A DNA stretch of 15,772 bases from Ruthenibacterium lactatiformans (GCF_000949455.1 NZ_JXXK01000048.1:1-15772), one strand, 5' to 3'. Positions 7,433 through 14,889 are shown, counted from the stretch's first letter. The notes: generated by a model not told the origin, from the sequence alone. Translations and numbers: made by a program.

Positions 7433-8017
7433 ATGAACAAGCGTGAGATCATCGCATATTTTGACGCCCGCGCGCCGGAATGGGATGCGCGCATGGTGCG
7501 CAGCGACAGCAAGATCGCCTTCATCCTGGACGCGGCGGGCGTGCGGCCAGGCGTTTCGGTGCTGGACGTAGCCTGCGGCACCGGCGTTTTGTTTGGCGAT
7601 TACCTAGCCCGGGACGCGGCGCGGGTGACAGGGGTGGACATCTCGCCTGAAATGGCACGCATCGCCGTTTCCAAGCTGCGCGACCCCCGCGTGGAGGTAC
7701 TGTGCGGCGACGTGGAGGAGCTTGCCTTTCCGCGCAGGTACGACTGCTGTGTGGTATACAATGCGTTCCCCCATTTTGCCCACCCCGCCCGGCTGCTGGC
7801 ACGCTTAGCCGCCTGCCTCGCACCCGGCGGCCGGCTCACTGTGGCCCATGGCATGAGCCTTGCGGCGCTGCACCGCCACCACGCGGGCGCGGCCCGCGGC
7901 GTGAGCCGGCCCATGCCGGAGCCGGAACGCCTGGCCGCGCTGATGCCGCCGTGCCTCGCGGTAGACGTCGCGGTCTCGGACGCGGAAAAATACGTCGTCT
8001 CGGCGCGGCTGCGGTGA
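7433..8017 (+). CDS. Class I SAM-dependent methyltransferase
   Basis: A 194-residue small methyltransferase with a Methyltransf_11/25-like Rossmann fold. Motif I is V-L-D-V-A-C-G-T-G (43-51), followed by an acidic V-T-G-V-D-I-S strand-2 motif, a G-D-V-E-E-L cofactor segment, and a Y-N-A-F-P-H-F strand-4 motif. The ATG at 7433 is set by GGAAAGGA (7418-7425); the reading frame is open further upstream inside the membrane-protein gene, but that part is an out-of-frame shadow. It begins straight after the operon terminator, and I see no convincing promoter, so expression may depend on readthrough. The substrate is not predictable; similar small proteins act on metabolites, quinones or thiols. Whether it works with the hyp operon is unknown. 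Confidence 0.85.
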   Translation: MNKREIIAYFDARAPEWDARMVRSDSKIAFILDAAGVRPGVSVLDVACGTGVLFGDYLARDAARVTGVDISPEMARIAVSKLRDPRVEVLCGDVEELAFPRRYDCCVVYNAFPHFAHPARLLARLAACLAPGGRLTVAHGMSLAALHRHHAGAARGVSRPMPEPERLAALMPPCLAVDVAVSDAEKYVVSARLR

Positions 8018-8039
8018 GCGGCGTACACAAAGTTTTTTC

Positions 8040-8071
8040 AAAGGCGCGGGCTCAGGAGCCCGCGCCTTTTT
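8040..8071 (+). terminator. Intrinsic terminator after methyltransferase
   Basis: A 13-bp stem (8040-8052 with 8057-8069), loop CAGG, then a T tract (8067-8071 and further Ts to 8075). The rest of 8018-8262 holds this terminator, the sporulation-type promoter at 8091-8117 and a leader of about 140 bases before the next gene. Confidence 0.88.
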
Positions 8072-8090
8072 CTTTCCCCGCGCGGCATGC

Positions 8091-8117
8091 ACCTTGCACC
8101 GCGCTTCTCCATACAAT
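8091..8117 (+). promoter_or_regulatory. Putative sigma-E/sigma-K (mother-cell sporulation) promoter
   Basis: CATACAAT (8110-8117) is identical to the -10 consensus of the mother-cell factor sigma-E, and with the following G it matches 8 of 9 positions of the sigma-K -10 CATANNNTA. An AC dinucleotide at 8091-8092 lies 17 bases upstream, a spacing allowed for the sigma-K -35. No good sigma-A elements are present. This fits spore-specific expression of the downstream cortex-lytic protein. Confidence 0.5.
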
Positions 8118-8262
8118 GATATGAGAGCGGGCGGCACTTGCCCCGCTTTAGAATGCGGTTTTGGGCTTGGGGCTCTGCCGGGCTGTCCCGGTATTCTTGT
8201 CTCCCCCTTCCCTCCGGCGACTCGGCCGGGCCCGCCTGCCGCGCAATGAAGGAGAACGCATT

Positions 8263-11052
8263 ATGGAACAAGGTACTCTTTTCGTAAAGCTTGAAAGCGC
8301 CCGCGAAGCTCTGCCCGTGCAGGGCCGTGTGGTCATTTCGCAGACAGTGAACGGCGTCCGCGTGCTGGAGATCGAGCTGGTAACGGACGAGGACGGTCTG
8401 ACACAGCCCGTCACGCTGGACGCACCGGACCGGTCCATCTCGCTGGACCCGGCCAGCACCCAGCAAGCCTGGGCCGCCTATGACGTGGAGGCATATGCTG
8501 ACGGCTACTCCGACATTCTTCTGGAGGGCGTACAGGTATATTCCGGCGTGGAGGCGTACGCGCCCATCAGCATGCTTCCTATTTTTCCCTCCCAGGCGGT
8601 TTCGCCCACAGCCGTCACGGCGGACACCGGTTCCACCTCCCGCGAGGCCCAGCAGGACATCCTGCACACCACCATCCCCGCGCCCGCCATCCGCGGCGGC
8701 TCCGCCAGCGGCCCCGCGCCGCTCTCCACCTGTGCCACGCAGCCTCTGGTGCTGCAAAGCGTATTCATCCCCCAGTACATCACCGTGCATCTGGGCAAGC
8801 CGCAGAACAGCGCCGCCAATGAGACGGTCAGTTTCCCCTATTACATCAAAAACGTCTGCAGCAGCGAGATCTACCCCACCTGGCCCGAAAATGCCATCCG
8901 TGCCAACATCTACGCCCAGATCTCTCTGGCGCTGAACCGCGTTTACACCGAATGGTATCCCAGTAAAGGCTACAACTTCAACATTACCAACTCCACCCAG
9001 TACGACCAGTATTACGTTTCCGGCCGTAACATCTTTACAAACATCAGCCGCATTGTAGATGACATCTTCAACACTTACCTGCGCCGCGTGGGTGATTTTG
9101 CCCCCTATTATGCCGAATACTGCAACGGCACCACCGTCACCTGCAAGGGGATGAGCCAGTGGGGCACCGTAAGCCTGGCGGAAAGCGGCCTTTCCCCCAT
9201 CCAGATCCTGCGCCGGTACTACGGCAACAATTTTGAACTGGTGACCACCAACGACATCCGCGCCATTCCCAGCTCGTATCCCGGCACGCCGCTGCGTCTG
9301 GGCAGTACGGGCAACAACGTGAGCATCATCCAGCGGCAGCTCAACCGCATCGCAAAAAACTATCCGGCCATCGGCCAGCAGTCGGTGGACGGCGTATTCG
9401 GCGCAACGACACAGTCGGCCGTGCGCACGTTCCAGAAGATATTCAATCTGACGCAGGACGGCGTCGTCGGAAAGTCCACCTGGTATAAAATCAGCTATAT
9501 CTATGTAGCGGTGAAAAAGCTGGCGGAGCTGGGCAGCGAATCCGAACCGTATCCCGGCGGAAGCGGCGACGCGCCCGGCAGCGGCACAGATTCTATCCAG
9601 CAGGGCGCCGTGGGCGCACAGGTGGCGGCCGTGCAGTATTACCTGAGCTACCTTGCGCAAACGTTCTATCCCACAATCCCCAATATCGTACCCGACGGTA
9701 TTTTCGGCGCACAGACGCGCAGCGCCGTCATCGCGTTCCAGAACACCTTCGGCCTGACGGCGGACGGCATTGTTGGTCCGGCCACCTGGGCCGCGCTGGA
9801 AAAGCAGTTTGAAACCGCCTATGACGACAACAACCCCGGCAGTTATTTCGGCGCGTATCCCGGCGTCGTGCTGCGGGAGGGCAACCGCGGCCTGCGCGTT
9901 CAGCAGATGCAGTTTTACCTGCTGTACCTGCACTACTCCTATTCCTCCATCCCCAAGATCAACGCGGACGGCATCTTCGGGCCCGCCACCACCGCGGCCG
10001 TACGCGCGTTCCAGGCAAAATTCGGGCTTACACAGGACGGCGTGGTAGGCCTTGCCACCTGGACAGAGCTGTACTCCATTTACAGCCAGAAAAACGCACT
10101 GGTGCTCTCGGATGAACAAGTGCCTGCTTATCCGGGCTTCGTGCTGCGCAGGGGCAGCCAGGGCCAGGCCGTGCTGGGCGTGCAGACTTACCGGAACGTC
10201 ATTTCGCGGAAATACGCCTCCGTCACGCCGCTGACGCGGGACGGCAATTTTGACAGCCGGACGGAGGTATCCGTGCGGGCGTTCCAGCGGCAGTTCAAAC
10301 TCACCATTACCGGCTGGGTGGATGAGCCGACCTGGAACCGTATTTACAGCGAGTACAAAAACACACTTCTTTCCGAGCACCTGGAATGCCGCTTTATCGA
10401 CGTGCCCTATCCGGGCGAGCCTGTCGAGGTGGGCCAGACCAATATCTTTGTGCGCACGGCGCTGTATTACTACAATCTGATCGCCGCATTCGATCTTCTG
10501 CTGGAGCCCACGGACATCACCGACACTTTCACTTTAGAGGACTCCCTCGCCATCGAGGAATTCCAACGCACGCGCGGATTGACTGTTACGGGCGTCATCG
10601 ACGAGGATACCTGGACGCTGCTTTATTACCAATACGTGGCCGCTTATCAGGACGTTTTCCCCAACTGCGCGGCTCAGGGCTCCGTCCCGCAGCCTTTCCA
10701 GACGCTGGTGCCCGGCAGCCGCGGCGTCGCCGTGGAGCAGCTGCAGATCTGGATCAACGCTCTGAGTGCCTATTACTGCGACCTGGTGCCCCAGGACGTG
10801 ACGGGCATCTATGACGAGACAACGGAATCGAACGTTTTCATCCTGCAGACGCTGCTGGACCTTCCGCTCACCGGCGAAGTGGACCAGACCACCTGGAACC
10901 TCATCCAGGAGGCTTATGAAGAAGCGCTGGCCGAAAACAACAATGGGGAGGAAGCCTACGGCGACCTGCTGGATGTCACCTACATCAACCGCACCATTTC
11001 CATGACGGAAACAGTCCTATGCGCGGGCAACTGCGGCACGCCGCTGGACTGA
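8263..11052 (+). CDS. SleC-like spore cortex-lytic protein with six peptidoglycan-binding modules
   Basis: A 929-residue protein. Residues 1-105 are a beta-rich N-terminal region with V-E-A-Y-A-P-I, as in the SleC prodomain area, followed by a Ser/Thr/Pro/Ala linker. Residues about 185-330 are a SpoIID/LytB-type lytic transglycosylase domain: the likely catalytic Glu is E202 in S-S-E-I-Y-P-T-W-P-E, and the closing motif is K-G-M-S-Q-W-G-T with I-L-R-R-Y-Y-G-N. Six PG_binding_1 modules follow (about 343-412, 447-516, 536-607, 626-698, 719-790, 815-884), most with a D-G-x-F/I-F-G core and an A-F-Q motif. No signal peptide is evident, consistent with mother-cell production, as known for spore lytic proteins. 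The ATG is set by AAGGAG (8249-8254). Known clostridial SleC proteins are about half this size with fewer binding modules. No csp protease genes are nearby. It probably degrades or matures spore cortex. Confidence 0.8.
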   Translation: MEQGTLFVKLESAREALPVQGRVVISQTVNGVRVLEIELVTDEDGLTQPVTLDAPDRSISLDPASTQQAWAAYDVEAYADGYSDILLEGVQVYSGVEAYAPISMLPIFPSQAVSPTAVTADTGSTSREAQQDILHTTIPAPAIRGGSASGPAPLSTCATQPLVLQSVFIPQYITVHLGKPQNSAANETVSFPYYIKNVCSSEIYPTWPENAIRANIYAQISLALNRVYTEWYPSKGYNFNITNSTQYDQYYVSGRNIFTNISRIVDDIFNTYLRRVGDFAPYYAEYCNGTTVTCKGMSQWGTVSLAESGLSPIQILRRYYGNNFELVTTNDIRAIPSSYPGTPLRLGSTGNNVSIIQRQLNRIAKNYPAIGQQSVDGVFGATTQSAVRTFQKIFNLTQDGVVGKSTWYKISYIYVAVKKLAELGSESEPYPGGSGDAPGSGTDSIQQGAVGAQVAAVQYYLSYLAQTFYPTIPNIVPDGIFGAQTRSAVIAFQNTFGLTADGIVGPATWAALEKQFETAYDDNNPGSYFGAYPGVVLREGNRGLRVQQMQFYLLYLHYSYSSIPKINADGIFGPATTAAVRAFQAKFGLTQDGVVGLATWTELYSIYSQKNALVLSDEQVPAYPGFVLRRGSQGQAVLGVQTYRNVISRKYASVTPLTRDGNFDSRTEVSVRAFQRQFKLTITGWVDEPTWNRIYSEYKNTLLSEHLECRFIDVPYPGEPVEVGQTNIFVRTALYYYNLIAAFDLLLEPTDITDTFTLEDSLAIEEFQRTRGLTVTGVIDEDTWTLLYYQYVAAYQDVFPNCAAQGSVPQPFQTLVPGSRGVAVEQLQIWINALSAYYCDLVPQDVTGIYDETTESNVFILQTLLDLPLTGEVDQTTWNLIQEAYEEALAENNNGEEAYGDLLDVTYINRTISMTETVLCAGNCGTPLD

Positions 11053-11103
11053 CGCCATACAGCCTCCATGTCCGCGCGGGCATGGCAGCACCGGAAAAAG
11101 GCT

Positions 11104-11147
11104 AAAAATCCGTTTGCCCGCCCGGACATGCGCCGGGCGGGCAAACG
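11104..11147 (-). terminator. Intrinsic terminator of the AraC-type gene
   Basis: A perfect 15-bp stem (11111-11125 with 11133-11147) and 7-base loop. On the minus strand it is followed by GATTTTT (11110-11104); on the plus strand there is no T tract. It therefore fits the end of the minus-strand regulator transcript, about 180 bases past its stop codon. Confidence 0.65.
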
Positions 11148-11170
11148 CCTCTACCGCACAAAAGGGAGAA

Positions 11171-11254
11171 GTGAGGGAAACCAATAAACGCCTGCGCAGC
11201 ACAAAGCGTTTGGTTTCCCTCACCTCCGAGGCTGGCGGCTTTGTCGCCGGCCTC
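11171..11254 (+). repeat. Paired hairpins in non-coding DNA, possible structured RNA or REP-like element
   Basis: The first hairpin pairs GTGAGGGAAACC (11171-11182) plus AAACGC (11186-11191) with GCGTTT (11206-11211) plus GGTTTCCCTCAC (11212-11223), an 18-bp stem with one 3-base bulge and an apical loop containing CTGCGCAG. The second hairpin pairs 11228-11237 with 11245-11254 (10 bp with one G-T pair). Together with the terminator at 11256-11285 it could form the 3' part of a small RNA. Any open frames here are short and lack family features. Confidence 0.45.
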
Positions 11255-11255
11255 T

Positions 11256-11285
11256 GGCGCCTCGGCCAGCCGGGGCGCCTTTTTT
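11256..11285 (+). terminator. Intrinsic terminator at the end of the SleC-like transcription unit
   Basis: GGCGCC-T-CGG (11256-11265) pairs with CCG-G-GGCGCC (11270-11279), closing a CCAG loop, with one T-G pair. Six Ts follow (11280-11285). It is about 200 bases downstream of the SleC-like stop, so that mRNA would carry a long structured tail, or a separate small RNA ends here. Confidence 0.8.
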
Positions 11286-11326
11286 CCATTGCGCACAAAA
11301 GTGCGGTGCCGGCTGTCCGCGCGGCG

Positions 11327-12271
11327 TCACAGGCGGTTAAAGTCGCGGAAATCAGACGGGGCGACGCCGTATTCCCGCCGGAACGCCCGGTAAAACGTGG
11401 AATAGTCTGCGAAGCCCACATCCGTGCAGATCCTTCCCAGGGCCTCTCCTTCCAGAATGCGCTCCTTCGCCGCGATGAGACGGCTCTGCGTGAGATACCG
11501 GTAAAAGCTGATGCCCAGCTTTTTGCGGAACAATTGGTCGATGGTGCTTTTGCTGACGAAAAATTCCCGCGCCGCTCTCTCCAATGTAACGTCCTGCGCC
11601 AAATGCTCCTCGATGAAAAGATTCAGACGGTCGAACAGGTCCGGCACCTCCGCCGGAGGCGTGGGACGGTCGACGTCTTCCAGCGCCCGGGCGATGTTCA
11701 CCAGCAACTCCAGCGTTGTGGCACATACGACAGCCTGCCAGCCCGGTGCGCCGCGGGCCGCCTCGCCACAGCCAGCCTCAAACAGCTTTGCCATTCCCTC
11801 CCAACGGGTGTTGGCCGTGCGCAGCACCCCGAACCGCTGGTTTTTCAGCAGCTCCGGCCACATCGGGCGGACGCTTTCCACATATTCCTGGCTGAACCAT
11901 ACAACGCAGCGCCTGTATGGATCGGCCATTTTTTCGTCCAGCAAGGGGCGGTGGCTCACGCCGGGCGGAATGAGCACGATGTCACCGTGGCGCAGGCGGT
12001 ACCGCTGCGTTCCCAGCAGATACTGCGTACTGCCGCCGGTACAGTATATCATCTCGTAAAATGTATGGCTGTGGAGCTGCACGCCGTCGCCGCCCTGGCT
12101 TACGTCCCGGTGCGTGTCTACAAAACGGGAGCTCATTTCCAGCTCCTGATAGATGTTCACGAACCGGAACCGGTATTTTTCCAGCTGTGCCTGCCGCTCT
12201 CCGGGGGAAAGCTCCCGCCCCTCTACGCCCGCGGCTTCCTCCAGCATTCTCCCCAGCTCAGACAACTTCAC
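11327..12271 (-). CDS. AraC-family transcriptional regulator with cupin sensor domain
   Basis: A 314-residue one-component regulator. Residues about 60-140 are an AraC-type cupin (H-S-H-T-F-Y-E-M near 67-74, then H-G-D-I-V-L-I-P-P-G-V-S-H near 95-107). Residues about 215-314 are the paired helix-turn-helix AraC DNA-binding domain, ending in the family signature from V-G-F-A-D-Y-S-T-F-Y-R-A-F to the C-terminus. I chose the GTG at 12271 because AGGTGG lies just upstream; a GTG at 12280 would add three residues and has no ribosome binding site. It is divergent from the GPH transporter gene, and palindromes fill the shared intergenic region, so it most likely activates that operon in response to the imported substrate or a derivative. 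Confidence 0.9.
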   Translation of the reverse strand: MKLSELGRMLEEAAGVEGRELSPGERQAQLEKYRFRFVNIYQELEMSSRFVDTHRDVSQGGDGVQLHSHTFYEMIYCTGGSTQYLLGTQRYRLRHGDIVLIPPGVSHRPLLDEKMADPYRRCVVWFSQEYVESVRPMWPELLKNQRFGVLRTANTRWEGMAKLFEAGCGEAARGAPGWQAVVCATTLELLVNIARALEDVDRPTPPAEVPDLFDRLNLFIEEHLAQDVTLERAAREFFVSKSTIDQLFRKKLGISFYRYLTQSRLIAAKERILEGEALGRICTDVGFADYSTFYRAFRREYGVAPSDFRDFNRL

Positions 12272-12306
12272 AAATCCCACCTCATTTTATTGTTGATTTT
12301 GTGTAT

Positions 12307-12335
12307 ATTTTAACTTTTCTTTAAGATAAATGCAA
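12307..12335 (-). promoter_or_regulatory. Candidate promoter of the AraC-type gene
   Basis: On the minus strand TTGCAT (12335-12330) and TAAAAT (12312-12307) are separated by 17 bases. The -10 is good and the -35 is weak, giving a leader of about 25-30 bases. Confidence 0.4.
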
Positions 12336-12350
12336 TAATCTATGTGTCAT

Positions 12351-12401
12351 TTGCAATTTTAATTGCAACAAAATTGTTGTATGCTGTATCCATGATACAG
12401 C
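12351..12401. promoter_or_regulatory. Three consecutive palindromes, likely operator region
   Basis: TTGCAATT-TT-AATTGCAA (12351-12368), CAACAA-AA-TTGTTG (12366-12379) and GCTGTATC-CAT-GATACAGC (12383-12401) are perfect inverted repeats. They lie end to end between the divergent AraC-type regulator and the GPH symporter, 55-105 bases before the symporter start. They are good candidates for regulator binding sites; the third overlaps the likely -10/start region of the symporter operon. I could not fix the symporter promoter with confidence. Confidence 0.55.
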
Positions 12402-12455
12402 GGTGCGCCTTGCCGGCCGGGAGGAATGCCGCAACATGACAGGAGGAATCACAAA

Positions 12456-13847
12456 ATGGCTACCACCACTCAAAAAAGCGGCCTGACGTTCAAGCACAAA
12501 GTCGGCTACGCCATGGGCGACCTTGGCGGCTGCATGACCTTTGCGCTGATGGGCGCCATGGTCACCCGCTATTACACCAACGTGCTGCAGGTCAATACCG
12601 CCGTCCTGGCGACGCTGCTTCTTGTCTGGAACATCTGGGACGCCGTGAACGACCCGATGATGGGCGCGCTTATGGACAAAATGTACGCAAAACATCACAA
12701 TAAGAACGGCAAGTTCCGCCCCTGGCTGCTGCGTGCCGCTCCGCTGCTGGCCATCACCTCTATCGTGTTCTGGACAGTCCCCACGCTGTTCGACGGCTAC
12801 ACGATGCTTGTGGTGCTGTTCTTCTGCAAGATCCTTTACGAGGGCTGCTACACCATGTTCAACATCCCCATGGGTTCGCTGCTTTCCGCCATGGCCAACA
12901 CCGACGGCGAGCGTGCCGCCCTGTCCTCTGCCCGCGGTTTTGGTTCCATGATCGGCAACGTGATCCCAATGATGATCCTGCCGCAGCTGCTGGCCAAATT
13001 CGGCGACACTTCCAAGGCTTTCGGCATCGGCGCCGCCATCTGCGCGTCCATCGGCTTCGTGTTCTGCTTCCTGCACTATTACTGGACAGAGGAGCGCAAT
13101 GTCGCGGATACGCCCAAAGAAGAAGCCGCCAATGTCAAATTTACCGATATCCTTTCCGTTTTCAAAAAGAACCGCGCGTTTCTTGCGCTTTGCATCCACG
13201 GCGTATGTATCTGCTGCATGCAGTATGTAGGTTCCACACTGGGCACCTATATGTACTCCGATGTATTGGGCAACATCGGCATTATGAGCCTTGCCAGCGT
13301 TGTCTCCATGCCGCTGAGCATCGTCGCCCTGCTCATCATGCCCAAGCTCGCTGAAAAATTCGGCCTGGAAAAGGTCATCCGCACCTGTCTGCTCATCGGC
13401 TGCGGCCTGTATATGGGCCTGTTCGCCGTCATGATGCTGTTCTCTGTTCCTGCCATCGTCTACCTCGTCTGGAGCACGATGGCCAGCGGTATTGCAAGCG
13501 TGTCCATCCTGATGCAGTGGGGCCTCGTGGGCGAAGCCATCGACTACAATGAGCTTCTGACGGGCAAGCGCACCGAAGGCTCCATCTACGGCACCTTCAA
13601 CCTGTCCCGCCGCATCGGCCAAACCGTCGGCAACTCCGCCGCCGTGCTGGCACTGGGCTGGATCGGCTACGACGCTAACCTGGCCGCCCAGTCCGCAGGC
13701 ACGCTTACCGGCATCAAGGCGCTGTGCGTGCTTGTCCCCGGTATTTTCCTTGTCGGCTCCTGGATTGCATTCCGCTTTGTGTGGAACATCACGCCCGAGA
13801 TCCGCGCCAAAATGGCCGCCAGCAAAGCCGCAAAATCTGCACAGTAA
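12456..13847 (+). CDS. GPH-family sugar:cation symporter (MelB-like MFS)
   Basis: A 463-residue transporter of the glycoside-pentoside-hexuronide:cation symporter family with about 12 membrane helices. Hallmarks are G-D-L-G-G (21-25), N-I-W-D-A-V-N-D-P-M-M-G (59-70), the cytoplasmic N-G-K-F-R-P-W (84-90), and in the second half G-E-A-I-D-Y-N-E with T-G-K-R-T-E-G-S (359-376). The length is typical. The ATG at 12456 is set by AGGAGG (12441-12446); an upstream in-frame ATG at 12426 lies before that site and is rejected. It is the first gene of an operon with the creatininase-like hydrolase 46 bases downstream and is divergent from the AraC-type regulator. The substrate is probably a glycoside, uronate or related small solute and cannot be read from the sequence. 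Confidence 0.92.
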   Translation: MATTTQKSGLTFKHKVGYAMGDLGGCMTFALMGAMVTRYYTNVLQVNTAVLATLLLVWNIWDAVNDPMMGALMDKMYAKHHNKNGKFRPWLLRAAPLLAITSIVFWTVPTLFDGYTMLVVLFFCKILYEGCYTMFNIPMGSLLSAMANTDGERAALSSARGFGSMIGNVIPMMILPQLLAKFGDTSKAFGIGAAICASIGFVFCFLHYYWTEERNVADTPKEEAANVKFTDILSVFKKNRAFLALCIHGVCICCMQYVGSTLGTYMYSDVLGNIGIMSLASVVSMPLSIVALLIMPKLAEKFGLEKVIRTCLLIGCGLYMGLFAVMMLFSVPAIVYLVWSTMASGIASVSILMQWGLVGEAIDYNELLTGKRTEGSIYGTFNLSRRIGQTVGNSAAVLALGWIGYDANLAAQSAGTLTGIKALCVLVPGIFLVGSWIAFRFVWNITPEIRAKMAASKAAKSAQ

Positions 13848-13893
13848 TGCCGGCCGCCGCGCTTTATCAACGCAAAAGGAGTGTAACCTTGCC

Positions 13894-14736
13894 ATGGAAC
13901 TTCGCACCCGTTTTCTGCCCAAGCTGCTCAACAGCGAGGTAGATGAATACTTAAAAAGCAACGATATCATCATCGTGCCGGTGGGCACGGTGGAGATGCA
14001 CGGCGGATTGCCGCTGGACAGCGAGACCGTCATCAGCGAGGCTTTCGCCCTGAAAATGGCCGAGGCCTGCGACGGCCTGGTGCTGACGGGCCTGCCTTAT
14101 TTCTACGCCGGTGCCACAGCCTCCGGCCGCGGTACCGTTCAGGTGAGCGTTCGCCAGGGCATCGACTACCTGAGCGCTATTGCCCACAGCCTTCTTCGCC
14201 AGGGCTTCAAGCGGCAGGTCTACATCAGCTTTCACGGGCCCGCACACATGACGTGCAGCCCCATGGTGCGCGATTTCTTCGATGAGACGGGCGTACCCAT
14301 CCTGTACATCGACCTGAGCATGCAGATGTTCAAGTCCGCCAAAGACCTGTTCAAGTCCATGGACGCTTTCCACGCCATTACTGTGGGTGCCTATCAGCTT
14401 CTGGGGCGTCTGGAGGACGTGCCACTCACCACTGAATACAGCGCGCCGCATACACAGACTTGCGCGCCTTTCAACGATCTGTTCGCACTGGCCTATCAGA
14501 GCGGCTCCGCGGGGTACTGCTTCGCAGACCCCATGGACCACATGCCCACCACCGCCATTCCCGACGAGGCCACGCGCAAAGCTCTGGCCGGCGAAGGAGC
14601 GGAGCTGATCGGCGAGATCGTGAAGCGCATGGATATGCCGCACGTCGCCGCGCAGATGCGGGACCTGAAAGCATATACGGACCGCGCCGGGGAACTGTAC
14701 CCCTGGATGCCCAGCGCATACAACAGCGCCAAATGA
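13894..14736 (+). CDS. Divergent creatininase-family amidohydrolase
   Basis: A 280-residue protein related to creatininase and to the archaeal FAPy-deformylase and mycofactocin MftE branches. These cytosolic metalloenzymes open cyclic amides or cleave amide bonds. The core P-V-G-T-V-E-M-H-G-G-L-P-L-D-S-E-T (29-45) keeps metal-ligand candidates E34 and H36. The usual E-x-H-G-x-H-L-P-L-x-T-D is one residue shorter, and its Asp is replaced by E44 (or D42). The usual N-x-H-G-G-N is F-H-G-P-A-H (113-118), and the late G-H-A-G-E is replaced by Y-S-A-P-H-T-Q (182-188). The fold call is therefore good but the chemistry is uncertain. The ATG follows AAAGGAG by 12 bases, a rather wide spacing. It probably acts on what the upstream GPH symporter imports. 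The open frame reaching back to 13732 is an out-of-frame overlap with the symporter gene. Confidence 0.8.
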   Translation: MELRTRFLPKLLNSEVDEYLKSNDIIIVPVGTVEMHGGLPLDSETVISEAFALKMAEACDGLVLTGLPYFYAGATASGRGTVQVSVRQGIDYLSAIAHSLLRQGFKRQVYISFHGPAHMTCSPMVRDFFDETGVPILYIDLSMQMFKSAKDLFKSMDAFHAITVGAYQLLGRLEDVPLTTEYSAPHTQTCAPFNDLFALAYQSGSAGYCFADPMDHMPTTAIPDEATRKALAGEGAELIGEIVKRMDMPHVAAQMRDLKAYTDRAGELYPWMPSAYNSAK

Positions 14737-14767
14737 CACACCGTTCCCCCGCCCCTTGATTTTCGCA

Positions 14768-14798
14768 GCCGCCCGCAGCCGATGCGGGCGGCATTTTT
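14768..14798 (+). terminator. Intrinsic terminator of the symporter-creatininase operon
   Basis: GCCGCCCGCA (14768-14777) pairs perfectly with TGCGGGCGGC (14783-14792), followed by ATTTTT (14793-14798), 31 bases after the stop codon of the creatininase-like gene. Confidence 0.9.
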
Positions 14799-14841
14799 GG
14801 CCTCATCCGCCGGTAAAATTTCCGGATTTTATGCAAACCGC

Positions 14842-14870
14842 TTGCAATTCACACTATATTAGTATATAAT
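14842..14870 (+). promoter_or_regulatory. Strong sigma-A promoter of the nitroreductase gene
   Basis: TTGCAA (14842-14847), a 17-base spacer and a perfect TATAAT (14865-14870) inside an AT-rich stretch. The predicted start is near 14877, leaving a leader of about 70 bases. Confidence 0.75.
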
Positions 14871-14873
14871 AAA

Positions 14874-14889
14874 GTTAGACAAAGCTAAC
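14874..14889. promoter_or_regulatory. Inverted repeat at the predicted start site, possible operator
   Basis: GTTAG (14874-14878) and CTAAC (14885-14889) form perfect arms around a 6-base centre, directly over the predicted transcription start. That position suits a repressor; no cognate regulator is adjacent on this side. Confidence 0.4.

Noticed and set aside
8038..10380. 780-codon minus-strand frame
   Set aside because: It is antisense to the SleC-like gene, has low-complexity composition, and has no ribosome binding site or recognisable domain.
12321..14033. 570-codon minus-strand frame
   Set aside because: It is antisense to the GPH symporter, has His/Asp-rich shadow composition and runs across the regulatory palindromes.
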